Made by a program: the position numbers and the translations under genes. The notes beneath the pieces were generated by a model. That model worked only from the letters and a program-made list of their open reading frames with translations. It had not been told where the DNA came from and did not search any database. A DNA stretch of 64,000 nt, from assembly GCF_002843175.1 (NCBI RefSeq), contig NZ_PJEO01000004.1, positions 32,189-96,188 of the forward strand, written 5' to 3'. Source of the stretch: Confluentibacter flavum. GTDB lineage: Bacteria > Bacteroidota > Bacteroidia > Flavobacteriales > Flavobacteriaceae. Positions 33,552 through 43,260 of this stretch are shown piece after piece; position 1 is the stretch's first letter, and each line of letters opens with the position of its first letter.

Positions 33552-34688
33552 ATGAAACTTAATAAACAAGATATACTTAAAGCACTTGACTCTATTACTG
33601 TACCTGGAGAAGGTCAGAATATGGTGGAAAGTGGTGCCGTAACTAATGTGGTGACTTTTGGAGACGAGGTCATTGTAGATATCACTATTAAAAATCCAAG
33701 CTTACAAGCTAAAAAACGTGTTGAGGTAGATATCCTTAAAACCATTCACGATTTAGTTTATGAAAAAGCTAAAATAACGGTCAACATAAAAGTAGATGCG
33801 CCTGCAACACCAAAAGTAAATGTTATAAAAGGGAATCCTATTCCTGGCATTCAAAATATAGTTGCTGTTGCTTCTGGTAAAGGTGGTGTTGGTAAATCTA
33901 CTGTAACAGCCAATTTAGCGGTGACTTTAGCTAAAATGGGATTTAAAGTCGGAGTCTTGGATGCCGATATTTACGGACCATCTATCCCAATTATGTTTGA
34001 TGTTGAAAATGAAAGGCCTCTCGCGGTTAATATTAATGGTAAATCTAAAATGAAACCCGTTGAAAATTACGGTGTTAAAGTCCTGTCAATCGGGTTTTTT
34101 ACACAGCCTAACCAAGCTGTTGTTTGGCGAGGTCCTATGGCCGCCAAGGCTTTAAACCAAATGATTTTTGATGCCCATTGGGGAGAACTCGACTTTATGT
34201 TGATAGATTTGCCACCAGGAACAGGCGATATTCATTTAAGTATTATGCAATCGCTTCCCATAACAGGTGCTGTTGTTGTGAGTACGCCGCAAAACGTAGC
34301 GTTAGCCGATGCTAAAAAAGGTGTTGCCATGTTTCAACAAGAAAGTATCAACGTACCTGTATTAGGCATTATAGAAAATATGGCGTATTTTACCCCGGAA
34401 GAGCTTCCTGACAATAAATATTATATATTTGGAAAAGAAGGGGCTAAAAATTTAGCAGAAGATTTGCAAGTGCCATTTTTAGGGGAAATCCCTTTGGTGC
34501 AAAGTATTCGTGAAGCAGGCGATGTAGGTCGTCCAGCAGCCTTACAAACAGCAACACCATTAGAGCAGGCTTTTGAAAAAATAACTCAAAATGTGGTGCA
34601 GGAAGTGGTAAGACGCAACGACGATTTACCTCCAACCGAGGCCATAAAAATTACAACTATGGCTGGATGTGCAGCAGTAAAAAAATAA
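33552..34688 (+). CDS. Mrp/NBP35-family Fe-S carrier ATPase (ApbC-like)
   Basis: A 378-residue P-loop protein with an N-terminal DUF59-like domain (about 1-85) and a deviant Walker A GKGGVGKSTVTANLAVTLA (about 115-133), then VLDADIYGPSIP and LPPGTGDIHLSI. Mrp/ApbC proteins carry 4Fe-4S clusters to target enzymes; this one lacks the usual CxxC pair late in the chain that many bind clusters with, though a Cys is present in the tail MAGCAAVKK. It is followed by NFU, another carrier. Confidence 0.9.
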   Translation: MKLNKQDILKALDSITVPGEGQNMVESGAVTNVVTFGDEVIVDITIKNPSLQAKKRVEVDILKTIHDLVYEKAKITVNIKVDAPATPKVNVIKGNPIPGIQNIVAVASGKGGVGKSTVTANLAVTLAKMGFKVGVLDADIYGPSIPIMFDVENERPLAVNINGKSKMKPVENYGVKVLSIGFFTQPNQAVVWRGPMAAKALNQMIFDAHWGELDFMLIDLPPGTGDIHLSIMQSLPITGAVVVSTPQNVALADAKKGVAMFQQESINVPVLGIIENMAYFTPEELPDNKYYIFGKEGAKNLAEDLQVPFLGEIPLVQSIREAGDVGRPAALQTATPLEQAFEKITQNVVQEVVRRNDDLPPTEAIKITTMAGCAAVKK

Positions 34689-34697
34689 AATTCATTT

Positions 34698-34730
34698 TCC
34701 CCTTTCCTTTGGAGAGGGTTTTGGTGAGGA
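34698..34730 (+). repeat. CTTT-GGAG dispersed repeat between apbC-like gene and NFU
   Basis: CCCCTTTCCTTTGGAGAGGG followed by TTTTGGTGAGG. Related copies occur at 51422, 61391 and 62352 (inverted). It fills most of the gap within an operon. Confidence 0.6.
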
Positions 34731-34742
34731 AAAAATAATATT

Positions 34743-34985
34743 ATGACAACAGAAGAGCTTAGAATTAATGTGGAAAAAGCATTGGATGAAATTCGTCCGT
34801 TTTTACAAAGTGATGGCGGCGATATTTCATTGCTATCTATAGAAGATGATAAGCTTGTAAAAGTACAATTACAAGGGGCTTGTGTAGGCTGTAGTGTCAA
34901 TCAAATGACTTTGAGGTCGGGAGTGGAAATGACCATAAAAAAATACGCCCCACAAATTGAGCAAGTTATTAACATTCGAGTTTAA
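34743..34985 (+). CDS. NifU C-terminal-domain (NFU) Fe-S carrier
   Basis: An 80-residue single-domain NFU protein: EIRPFLQSDGGDISLLSIE and the cluster-binding CxxC in LQGACVGCSVNQMTLRSGVE. NFU proteins hold a 4Fe-4S cluster between two subunits and deliver it to client enzymes. It is the second gene after the Mrp-like ATPase, next to the large Fe-S enzyme NifJ. Confidence 0.93.
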   Translation: MTTEELRINVEKALDEIRPFLQSDGGDISLLSIEDDKLVKVQLQGACVGCSVNQMTLRSGVEMTIKKYAPQIEQVINIRV

Positions 34986-35052
34986 TGTTTTCGCATACAC
35001 AGAAAGGTTTTGATTATATTTTCTGTTTGTCCGATGATTTAAAAAATTAGAT

Positions 35053-35430
35053 TTAAATGATTTTTTGTTGTCTAAGAAACGTATCCAAACTATCTGCAGC
35101 ATCAAAACATTTGTTAACTTTTGAAACATTGTTACAATATTTTGAGTCTAAATCAAGAGACGATTTACAATTAAATTCTGATAAATCTACTTTTTCAAAA
35201 TCTTTATTTATTATTTTACATTGCTCATAAAGACCATCAATAGTTTGGTGTTCATTAGGTTCAATACCCTTTCTTAAAAGATAGCCTTTTAAGTAATTTT
35301 CAATCGCATACTGAGAATTTTTGCAAACTAAATACGTTACAATATCTTCTTCTGGTTTGAATAACTCTTTGTTTGCTTGATCCAATTTTTGAGCAGCATT
35401 TACAAAGTATTTGATGGCTTCAGTTTCCAT
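35053..35430 (-). CDS. HEPN-domain protein
   Basis: A 125-residue helical protein with a HEPN-like core: EAIKYFVNAAQKLDQANKEL and CKNSQYAIENYLKGYLLRKG. The toxin-type R-x4-6-H catalytic motif is not canonical here (R to H is separated by seven residues), and no nucleotidyltransferase partner is adjacent. It lies between NFU and nifJ, where relatives also occur, so a link with ferredoxin metabolism is possible but unproven. Confidence 0.65.
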   Translation of the reverse strand: METEAIKYFVNAAQKLDQANKELFKPEEDIVTYLVCKNSQYAIENYLKGYLLRKGIEPNEHQTIDGLYEQCKIINKDFEKVDLSEFNCKSSLDLDSKYCNNVSKVNKCFDAADSLDTFLRQQKII

Positions 35431-35463
35431 AATAAATTAATTAATAGTTATAATTAATAATAT

Positions 35464-35500
35464 CCATTCTCCATACTTTTTTAATAGTATGGAGAATGGT
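35464..35500 (-). terminator. Strong hairpin downstream of nifJ
   Basis: CCATTCTCCATACT and AGTATGGAGAATGG pair perfectly (14 bp) around a 9-nt AT loop. It lies about 30 bp after the nifJ stop. The T run is better on the plus strand, so it may insulate HEPN and nifJ more than terminate classically. Confidence 0.65.
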
Positions 35501-35530
35501 TTTTAAATGTAAACATACCTTAAAGCATGT

Positions 35531-38500
35531 TTACATGTCTCTATAAAGTTCTAAACGTTCCCATTTAGAGTCCACTTCCTCTTGAGCTTGATTAAGTAAC
35601 GATTTACCTAACGCCGCATCATCTTTTACAACTCTGGTGAATCGGGTTTCGTTATACATAAAATCACTTAAAGGAATCGTTGGTTTTTTAGAATCTAACC
35701 TAAATTTTTTCCCTTTTGGTTGTAAGGGGTCAAATCTAAATAGTGGCCAATATCCAGAATCTACGGCTTTTTCTTGTTGGTCAGCACCACGTTTTAAATC
35801 ATATCCATGTTCACCGCAATGCGAGTAAGCAATAATTACTGAAGGTCCAGGATAAGCAGCAGCTTCTTCTAAAGCTTTAAGTGTTTGTAAATCTTTTGCA
35901 CCTATGGCCACTTGGGCAACATATACATTTTGGTATGAAATGGCCTGTAATCCTAAACTTTTTTTACTGGTTCGTTTTCCAGAAACTGAGAACTTAGCAC
36001 TAGCTCCTAATGGGGTGGCTTTTGAGGTTTGTCCGCCAGTATTGGAGTAAACTTCGGTATCCAGTATTAAAATATTTATATCTTCACCTGAAGCCAATAC
36101 ATGATCAACACCACCATAACCTATATCGTAGGCCCAACCATCTCCACCTATAATCCACACAGCTTTTTTACGAAGGTATTCGCTAAGGTTATTTAATTTA
36201 ATAGCATCATCATTCTTATCAAGCGTATTTAATATGTTTTTAAGTTCTTCAATATCCGCTAATTTTTTAGATTTTTCAGTTTCAGTTACTTCTGGGTTCG
36301 TTAATATTGATTCCACAATGTTACTACCTACTACAGGTTCTAACGATTTTAGTAAATCTACCGAAATTTCTTGTTTTTTGGTAAGTGCCAATCGCATACC
36401 TAAACCAAACTCCGCATTATCTTCAAATAAAGAGTTTGCCCAAGCAGGACCTCTACCAAAAGCATTCGTTTTATAAGGAGTTGTTGGTAAATTTCCACCG
36501 TAAATAGAAGAACATCCTGTGGCATTTGCAATTAAAATACTATCACCATATAATTGAGTTAATAATTTGATATAAGGTGTTTCTCCACATCCTGAACAAG
36601 CGCCGGAAAACTCAAATAAGGGTTCTAAAAATTGAGAACCTTTAATATTGGTTATTTGTAATTCATTACGATTGTAGTAAGGAAGATTCACAAAATAATC
36701 CCAGTTAGCAACTTCTTCGGTTTTTACATCCAGTTTTTTTCTCATATTGATAGATTTAAAATCATCTATCTCTTTACTCATTGCGGGACAAACTGCCACA
36801 CAAAGGTCGCAACCGGTACAATCTTCTGGAGACACTTGTAATACATAAGATTCTGTTGCAACATTAAAAGGTCTTCCTTTAGCAGGGACAGATTTTAATG
36901 ATTTTGGAGCATCTGCCAACATATCATTGAAAACCACTTTAGACCTAATAGCTGCGTGCGGACAAATGGCAACACACTTGTTACATTGTGTACATAAGCT
37001 GGCGTCATCCCATATTGGAATAAAATCCGCAATGCCACGTTTTTCATATTGTGTAGTTGATGTAGGGAATGTGCCATCTACAGGGAATGCACTTACAGGA
37101 AGTTCATCACCGACACCTGCTAATATTTTTTCTAAAACTTCTTTTACAAAACCATCAGGGGCATTAGTCATGGCAGACAATAATGGTTTTTCGCTAGTTG
37201 ATGATTTAGGATATGCTACTTTTTGTAAATTTTCAATCGCTTTATCAACCGCATTAAAGTTCATTTTTATCACTTTTTCTCCTTTATGCGAATAAGATTT
37301 TACAATAGCATCCTTGATTTTTTGAATGGCTTCTTCTCTAGGTAAAATTCCAGATATGGCAAAGAAACAAGTTTGTAAAACGGTGTTGGCTCGTTTGCCT
37401 AAATTAGCATCTTGAGCAACTCTACTGGCATCAACGATGTAAAATTCCGCTTCTTTTTTAATGATTTCTTTTTGAACCTTTTCAGGCAATACATCCCAAA
37501 TCTCATCTTTTGAAAATGGGGAATTCAATAAAAAGGTACCGCCTTGTTTCAGGTCGGACAGCATATTGTATTTTTCTATAAAATTAAATTGATGGCTCGC
37601 AATAAAATCGGCTTTATCAATTAAATAGGTAGAATGAATGGGGTCTGGGCCAAAACGCAAATGCGAAATGGTTTGGGCACCCGCTTTTTTAGAGTCATAA
37701 ACAAAGTAGCCCTGGACATAATTATCGGTAGTTTCACCAATAATTTTAATGGAGTTTTTGTTGGCCCCTACAGTTCCATCAGAACCCAAACCATAAAACA
37801 TACAATTAATAGTAGTACGTTTAATAGTAAAATCTTCATCAATTTCTAAATTGGTGTAAGTCACATCATCATTAATGCCAACAGTGAAATGGTTTTTAGG
37901 TTTTGCTTTTAATAATTCGTCATAAATACCTTTAACCATTCTTGGGGTGAATTCTTTAGAGGATAATCCATAACGACCCCCAATTACTTGGGGCATGTCA
38001 ATATCGCTTTCTGTTATTGCTGAAATGACATCTAAATATAATGGTTCGCCAATACTTCCTGGTTCTTTAGTTCTATCTAAAACAGCTATTTTTTTAACTG
38101 TTTCAGGAAGGACTTCTATAAATTTATCGATGGTGAATGGTCTATACAATCTTACTAAAAGAGCACCTACTTTTTCGCCTCTTTCAATCAATTCATGAAC
38201 GGTTTCTTTAACAGCGCCTTCGCCAGAACCCATAATGATAATAACACGTTCTGCTTCAGGATGGCCTATATAATCAAATAAATTATATTGGCGTCCGGTA
38301 TGATTATAAAATTCATCCATTGTTTTTTGAACAATATCAGGAACCCTTTCATAATATGGATTTGCAGCTTCGCGCGCTTGAAAAAACACATCAGGGTTTT
38401 GTGACGTGCCCCTAATTACTGGATGATCAGGATCTAAAGAGCGTTTTTTATGCTCCATAATTTTATCTTCTGGCATCATCGCTTTAATAATACTATCAGG

Positions 38501-39064
38501 GATAGCGTCTATTTTTGAAATTTCATGAGACGTTCTAAATCCATCAAATATGTTTAGAAAGGGCACTCTGGATTTTAATGTTGCAACTTGCGATATTAAG
38601 GCAAAATCCTGAGCTTCTTGTACAGAACTTCCAAACAACATAGCAAAACCTGTTTGCCGTGTTGCCATCACATCCGAATGGTCACCAAAAATTGATAAAG
38701 CATGTGTAGCAATTGTTCTTGCTGCCACATGAATAACACTTGGTAATAATTCTCCAGCTATTTTATACATATTAGGAATCATGAGGAGTAACCCTTGTGA
38801 AGCTGTGAATGTAGTGGTTAATGCCCCTGCTTGTAATGCACCATGAACGGCTCCAGCAGCACCGCCTTCACTCTGCATTTCAACAATTCTGGGAATATTG
38901 TTCCAAATGTTTTTTTGTCCCTTTGAACTATAAACATCTACATGTTCACCCATGGGTGATGCAGGTGTTATGGGATAGATGGCACATACTTCATTGGTTT
39001 TATGTGCTACTCTTGCTACAGCTTCATTTGCGTCACATATGAGCTTTTCAAATGCTTTTTCCAT
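35531..39064 (-). CDS. nifJ: Pyruvate:ferredoxin (flavodoxin) oxidoreductase
   Basis: A 1177-residue single-chain enzyme: pyruvate + CoA + oxidised ferredoxin to acetyl-CoA + CO2 + reduced ferredoxin. Domain order is normal: alpha domain (YPITPASPMGEHVD near residue 26), gamma domain (about 410-630), a two-cluster ferredoxin domain (CTQCNKCVAICPHAAIR and CTGCDLCVAVCP), a fourth cluster with cysteines in FSGACSGCGETPY, and the thiamine-diphosphate site (GGDGWAYDIGYGG, TEVYSNTGGQTSKATPLG). It is transcribed alone from a promoter with the TGAC-N4-GTCA dyad. Confidence 0.97.
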   Translation of the reverse strand: MEKAFEKLICDANEAVARVAHKTNEVCAIYPITPASPMGEHVDVYSSKGQKNIWNNIPRIVEMQSEGGAAGAVHGALQAGALTTTFTASQGLLLMIPNMYKIAGELLPSVIHVAARTIATHALSIFGDHSDVMATRQTGFAMLFGSSVQEAQDFALISQVATLKSRVPFLNIFDGFRTSHEISKIDAIPDSIIKAMMPEDKIMEHKKRSLDPDHPVIRGTSQNPDVFFQAREAANPYYERVPDIVQKTMDEFYNHTGRQYNLFDYIGHPEAERVIIIMGSGEGAVKETVHELIERGEKVGALLVRLYRPFTIDKFIEVLPETVKKIAVLDRTKEPGSIGEPLYLDVISAITESDIDMPQVIGGRYGLSSKEFTPRMVKGIYDELLKAKPKNHFTVGINDDVTYTNLEIDEDFTIKRTTINCMFYGLGSDGTVGANKNSIKIIGETTDNYVQGYFVYDSKKAGAQTISHLRFGPDPIHSTYLIDKADFIASHQFNFIEKYNMLSDLKQGGTFLLNSPFSKDEIWDVLPEKVQKEIIKKEAEFYIVDASRVAQDANLGKRANTVLQTCFFAISGILPREEAIQKIKDAIVKSYSHKGEKVIKMNFNAVDKAIENLQKVAYPKSSTSEKPLLSAMTNAPDGFVKEVLEKILAGVGDELPVSAFPVDGTFPTSTTQYEKRGIADFIPIWDDASLCTQCNKCVAICPHAAIRSKVVFNDMLADAPKSLKSVPAKGRPFNVATESYVLQVSPEDCTGCDLCVAVCPAMSKEIDDFKSINMRKKLDVKTEEVANWDYFVNLPYYNRNELQITNIKGSQFLEPLFEFSGACSGCGETPYIKLLTQLYGDSILIANATGCSSIYGGNLPTTPYKTNAFGRGPAWANSLFEDNAEFGLGMRLALTKKQEISVDLLKSLEPVVGSNIVESILTNPEVTETEKSKKLADIEELKNILNTLDKNDDAIKLNNLSEYLRKKAVWIIGGDGWAYDIGYGGVDHVLASGEDINILILDTEVYSNTGGQTSKATPLGASAKFSVSGKRTSKKSLGLQAISYQNVYVAQVAIGAKDLQTLKALEEAAAYPGPSVIIAYSHCGEHGYDLKRGADQQEKAVDSGYWPLFRFDPLQPKGKKFRLDSKKPTIPLSDFMYNETRFTRVVKDDAALGKSLLNQAQEEVDSKWERLELYRDM

Positions 39065-39098
39065 AATATTTTATTTTGTTTCTGATAAAAAAGTCTAG

Positions 39099-39141
39099 TG
39101 AAATTATGAACATTATGTTATTAATTCTATGACTTATGTCA
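39099..39141 (-). promoter_or_regulatory. nifJ promoter with FNR-like dyad
   Basis: TGACTTATGTCA at 39130-39141 (arms TGAC/GTCA, 4-bp spacer). On the minus strand TAATTTCA (39106-39099) is a near -7 element whose first base is 29.5 bp from the dyad centre. No -33 box. This is the layout of a class II CRP/FNR-activated promoter. Confidence 0.65.
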
Positions 39142-39213
39142 GTTAAACAAAAAAACTATTTTTAATAAACGATATAGAAAAAAATACGCTGATTTTAGTG
39201 AATGAGTTCAATG

Positions 39214-39252
39214 AAAAAGGGTATAAAACCTTTATGATTATATACCCTTTTG
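39214..39252 (-). terminator. Terminator of the 4Fe-4S ferredoxin gene
   Basis: AAAAGGGTATA and TATACCCTTTT pair (11 bp); on the minus strand a T run follows. It separates the ferredoxin gene from nifJ. Confidence 0.8.
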
Positions 39253-39317
39253 TTACTATACCAAATAAGTAGATTAATGATGCTATTGCAAGGTATGTAC
39301 AAGTTAAAAATATAGTT

Positions 39318-39668
39318 TTATTCGCCGTGTAACCAAGCTTTTTTAGCTAATAGAGCCTCTTCAGTTTCTATATGGTTTTCGTCTATAACGCAGCAATCTA
39401 CTGGACAAACAGAAGCACATTGAGGTTCATCATGGAATCCTTTACACTCTGTACACTTATCTGGAACAATAAAATAGAACTCATCAGAGATTGGATCGTT
39501 TTCTGTATCTGCATCAATTTCCTTTCCATAAGGAGAGGTGACTAATCCTTTTAGTGCAGTTTCATCAGAATAAGACCAATTTTGATCGGGCTCATAGATT
39601 GCGTTGTTTGGACATTCAGCTATACAAGCATCACAGTTTATACATTCATCTGTTATTATTATAGCCAT
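39318..39668 (-). CDS. 2[4Fe-4S] ferredoxin (Alvin type)
   Basis: A 116-residue ferredoxin. Cluster motif I is CINCDACIAECP near residues 9-20; about 55 residues of insertion follow; motif II is CTECKGFHDEPQCASVCP, where the long spacing between second and third Cys is the Alvin-type signature. It probably takes electrons from NifJ and KorAB and gives them to Rnf. ATG 39668 begins MAIIITDECINC. It is divergent from korA and shares the intergenic dyad. Confidence 0.92.
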   Translation of the reverse strand: MAIIITDECINCDACIAECPNNAIYEPDQNWSYSDETALKGLVTSPYGKEIDADTENDPISDEFYFIVPDKCTECKGFHDEPQCASVCPVDCCVIDENHIETEEALLAKKAWLHGE

Positions 39669-39695
39669 AATTTCTAATTGTTTAAAAGTACAATG

Positions 39696-39769
39696 CAATA
39701 TTAATTCTAATTAAGCTTCTAGTAAATGATAAAAGTCATATTTCATTTTGAAAAGAGAAACTATATTTG
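39696..39769. promoter_or_regulatory. Divergent ferredoxin/korA promoters sharing one FNR-like dyad
   Basis: The dyad TGATAAAAGTCA lies at 39727-39738. To the right, TATATTTG (39762-39769) starts 29.5 bp from its centre and serves korA; to the left, on the minus strand, TAATATTG (39703-39696) starts 29.5 bp away and serves the ferredoxin gene. Neither has a full -33 box. Confidence 0.65.
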
Positions 39770-39804
39770 ATTGTATTGCATGCAAAAATTAAAGGGTATT
39801 TATT

Positions 39805-41661
39805 ATGATAGTAGAAAAATCAAACATCCAATCTGAAGCATTAGAAACTGTGGTTATTCGTTTTGTAGGTGATTCAGGAGATGGCATGCAGTTAACAGGA
39901 ACTCAGTTTACTGACACATCAGCTATGTTTGGCAATGATATTGCCACATTTCCTAATTATCCATCCGAAATTAGAGCCCCACAGGGTAGTTTGTTTGGGG
40001 TATCGGGTTTTCAAGTTCATATTGGAAGTGTTGAAGTAAGTACGCCCGGAGATAATTTAGATTTATTGGTAGCAATGAATCCTGCGAGTTTAAAAACAAA
40101 CTTATATGCATTAAAACCTGGCCATACCATTATTGTTGACACGGATGCGTTCAACAGAAAAAATCTAGAGAAAGCACAATATAAAAGTAATCCCCTTGAA
40201 GACGATACGCTCAATAATTATAGAGTTGTTAAAGTAGATATGACCTCATTGACTAGAGAGGCTTTAAAAGATATTGAAGGGTTAGACAATAAAACCATCA
40301 CGAGAAGTAAAAATATGTTTGCTTTAGGCATGGTTTATTGGATGTATGGAAGAACTACCGAGTATACCATTGATTTTTTTAAGAAAAAGTTTAGAAAAGA
40401 ACCGCTTTTAATTGATGTTAATACAAAGGTTTTAAAAGCGGGATATAATTTTGCTGAAACTTTAGAATTCATCCCTAATGCCTATTCTGTGTCTCCTGCA
40501 AAAATGGCTTCTGGTACCTATCGAGTTATTATGGGAAACACAGCGACAGCTTGGGGCTTTTTAGCGGCTGCAGAAAAATCGGGATTGGAATTGTTTTTAG
40601 GGTCGTATCCCATTACTCCAGCTACAGATATTCTACATGAACTGGTAAAACACAAACATTTTGGCGTAAAAGCGTTTCAGGCGGAAGATGAGATAGCAGG
40701 TATTTCATCAGCTATAGGTGCTGCCTTTGCTGGCGATTTAGCTATTACAACTACTTCTGGGCCCGGATTGGCATTGAAAGGAGAAGCTTTAGGCTTGGCT
40801 ATTATGATGGAATTGCCACTAGTGGTTGTAAATGTACAACGCGGAGGGCCATCAACTGGTCTGCCTACAAAAACAGAACAATCCGATTTATTTCAAGCCC
40901 TGTATGGTAGAAATGGTGAAAGTCCAGCCATTGTAATTGCCGCAAGCACCCCTTCTAATTGTTTCGATTTTGCGTTCCAAGCAGCCAAACTCGCATTGGA
41001 ACATATGACTCCTGTTATACTGTTAACGGATGGTTACATAGCCAATGGATCGGCACCATGGAGAATACAAAGCGTGGAGGAATTACCAGAAATAAAAAAC
41101 AACAAAGTAAAAGAAGGGGCTGATAATTGGTCTCCTTATATAAGAAATGAAAAAACTTTAGCTAGAAATTGGGCCATTCCCGGAACCATTGGATTGGAAC
41201 ATAGAATAGGCGGATTGGAAAAAGATAGCATCACTGGTAATGTGAGTCAAGCGCCCGAGAATCATGAAATAATGACCAAAATAAGGGCTGAAAAAGTAAA
41301 ACGTGTTCAAGACGACATTCCAGAAATTAAAACTGAATTCGCAACCTCAGGCGATTTATTGGTAGTTGGTTGGGGCGGTACTTATGGGTCGCTACATTCA
41401 GCCGTTAAGCAAATGAATCTAGTAGGCTATAAAAATATTGGATTAGCTCATTTTAATTACATCAATCCACTTCCTAAAAACACAGGTGATTTATTAACCA
41501 AATTCAAAAAAATTGTTGTTTGCGAATTGAATAATGGTCAGTTTGTGAATATGCTCAGAATGAACTTTACAGGCATTGAATTTTTACAATATAATAAGAT
41601 TCAAGGCTTGCCTTTTGGAAACTCAGAACTAATGGAAGTGTTTAAAAAACTGATAAAATGA
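39805..41661 (+). CDS. korA: 2-oxoacid:ferredoxin oxidoreductase, alpha subunit (fused gamma-alpha)
   Basis: A 618-residue subunit. The N-terminal gamma domain (about 10-195) has IRFVGDSGDGMQLTG; the alpha domain (about 210-600) has EKSGLELFLGSYPITPATDI and GGPSTGLPTKTEQSDLFQAL. With KorB it oxidatively decarboxylates 2-oxoglutarate, or related 2-oxoacids, to the acyl-CoA while reducing ferredoxin. The 2-oxoglutarate preference is inferred from the KorA-type fusion. It overlaps korB by 4 bp. Confidence 0.92.
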   Translation: MIVEKSNIQSEALETVVIRFVGDSGDGMQLTGTQFTDTSAMFGNDIATFPNYPSEIRAPQGSLFGVSGFQVHIGSVEVSTPGDNLDLLVAMNPASLKTNLYALKPGHTIIVDTDAFNRKNLEKAQYKSNPLEDDTLNNYRVVKVDMTSLTREALKDIEGLDNKTITRSKNMFALGMVYWMYGRTTEYTIDFFKKKFRKEPLLIDVNTKVLKAGYNFAETLEFIPNAYSVSPAKMASGTYRVIMGNTATAWGFLAAAEKSGLELFLGSYPITPATDILHELVKHKHFGVKAFQAEDEIAGISSAIGAAFAGDLAITTTSGPGLALKGEALGLAIMMELPLVVVNVQRGGPSTGLPTKTEQSDLFQALYGRNGESPAIVIAASTPSNCFDFAFQAAKLALEHMTPVILLTDGYIANGSAPWRIQSVEELPEIKNNKVKEGADNWSPYIRNEKTLARNWAIPGTIGLEHRIGGLEKDSITGNVSQAPENHEIMTKIRAEKVKRVQDDIPEIKTEFATSGDLLVVGWGGTYGSLHSAVKQMNLVGYKNIGLAHFNYINPLPKNTGDLLTKFKKIVVCELNNGQFVNMLRMNFTGIEFLQYNKIQGLPFGNSELMEVFKKLIK

Positions 41662-42677
41662 TTATGGAAACAGCTGTAGAAAATAAATATACCTATAAAG
41701 ATTTTGAGAGCGATCAGGAAGTAAGATGGTGTCCAGGATGTGATGATTATGTTATTTTGCGTTCCATGCAGAAAGCACTTCCGGAAATGGGCGTCAAAAA
41801 AGAAGATGTTGTGTTTGTGTCGGGCATTGGCTGTTCATCCCGTTTTCCATATTATATAGACACCTATGGCATGCATACCATTCATGGGAGAGCGCCCGCA
41901 ATTGCATCTGGTGTTAAATTAGCTAACCCAAGTTTAAGTGTTTGGGTGGCAACAGGCGATGGTGATGCCATGGCAATAGGTGGAAATCATTTCATTCATG
42001 TATTAAGAAGGAACATCGATTTAAATATTATTTTATTTAATAATGAGATTTACGGTTTAACAAAAGGGCAATTTTCACCAACGTCCATGGTAGGACAAAA
42101 AACAAAATCTTCACCTTACGGGAATACGCAACCACCTTTTAATCCAGGCGAATTAGCGCTAGGTGCAGGCGCACGATTCTATGGGAGAATAAGTGGTAAC
42201 TCACCCAAAGATATCAGTCAAATGTTAATTGACGCACATCATTTTAAAGGAACATCGTTAATCGAAGTTTTACAAAATTGTGTCATTTTTAATGACGGAT
42301 GCTATTCTAATGTTACTAACAAAGATGTGAAAGAAGATAAACTTATTTTTTTAGAACACGGTAAACCCATGATTTTTGGCAAGAATAGAGATAAGGGGTT
42401 GGTTTTAAGTAATTTGAAATTAGAAGTGGTCACCATTGGTGAAAATGGCATTACTGAAGACAACATACTGATTCATGACGCCAAAGAAAAGGATCCTACA
42501 ATGCATCAAATGTTGGTAAGATTGGAATATCCCTTGGCAACAGGCATTATTAGAAGTTATAATGATTTAACGCTGGAAGAGCGTGAAGCTGAAGTAACGA
42601 AACAAGTGAAAGCAAATTCTAAGTTTAAAAAAATAGATGATTTATTCTTCTCTGGAGAAACGTATAAAGTAGAATAA
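41658..42677 (+). CDS. korB: 2-oxoacid:ferredoxin oxidoreductase, beta subunit
   Basis: A 339-residue thiamine-diphosphate subunit. WCPGCDDYVILRSMQKALPE (about 24-43) carries the CxxC of the 4Fe-4S cluster, with a third Cys in SGIGCSSRFPYY; VATGDGDAMAIGGNHFIHVL and FNNEIYGLTKGQFSPTS form the thiamine site. The ATGATTATG start overlaps korA; the second ATG (41664) is an alternative. It converges on rnfA with only 5 bp between stops. Confidence 0.94.
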   Translation: MIMETAVENKYTYKDFESDQEVRWCPGCDDYVILRSMQKALPEMGVKKEDVVFVSGIGCSSRFPYYIDTYGMHTIHGRAPAIASGVKLANPSLSVWVATGDGDAMAIGGNHFIHVLRRNIDLNIILFNNEIYGLTKGQFSPTSMVGQKTKSSPYGNTQPPFNPGELALGAGARFYGRISGNSPKDISQMLIDAHHFKGTSLIEVLQNCVIFNDGCYSNVTNKDVKEDKLIFLEHGKPMIFGKNRDKGLVLSNLKLEVVTIGENGITEDNILIHDAKEKDPTMHQMLVRLEYPLATGIIRSYNDLTLEEREAEVTKQVKANSKFKKIDDLFFSGETYKVE

Positions 42678-42682
42678 GATTT

Positions 42683-43258
42683 TTATACCAATGCAGTAAA
42701 ACCTAAAAAAGCTAAAGATAAAAGCCCTGCAACCAATAAATTAATCGGTACCCCTTTCATGCCTTCAGGGATGTTGGCAAGTTCTAGATGCTCCCTAATG
42801 CTAGCAAAAACGATCAATGCTAAACTAAATCCTAAAGAGTTTGATATGGCAAAAAACACCGCTTTCACCAAGCTGCCATTTTCTAAACCTAAAGCTAATA
42901 TGGCAACTCCCAAAACGGCACAATTAGTAGTTATTAAAGGCAGAAAAACACCTAATGCTTGGTATAATGGCGGACTCACCTTTTTTAGAATAATCTCTAC
43001 CATTTGCACTAGTGCAGCAATAACTAAAATAAAGGTAATGGTTCTTAAATAATCTAATCCAACAGGAATTAAAACATATTGGTTTAATAAATAAGTAACG
43101 GTGGTTGCTATGGTCATTACAAACAAAACAGCTCCAGACATGCCCACAGAAGTAGATACTTTGTTGGACACACCTAAAAAAGGACAAATGCCTAAAAATT
43201 GTGATAAGACAATGTTATTGACAAAAACGGCAGCTATAAGTATGATTATATAATCCAT
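42683..43258 (-). CDS. rnfA: Rnf complex subunit RnfA
   Basis: A 191-residue integral membrane subunit (six helices) of the ferredoxin:NAD+ oxidoreductase. It opens IILIAAVFVNNIVLSQFLGI and has LPLITTNCAVLGVAILAL, the RnfA pattern with a conserved Cys in each half that holds an intramembrane iron site. It is homologous to NqrE but the neighbours here are Rnf. It is the last gene of the operon. Confidence 0.94.
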   Translation of the reverse strand: MDYIIILIAAVFVNNIVLSQFLGICPFLGVSNKVSTSVGMSGAVLFVMTIATTVTYLLNQYVLIPVGLDYLRTITFILVIAALVQMVEIILKKVSPPLYQALGVFLPLITTNCAVLGVAILALGLENGSLVKAVFFAISNSLGFSLALIVFASIREHLELANIPEGMKGVPINLLVAGLLSLAFLGFTALV

Positions 43259-43260
43259 GA

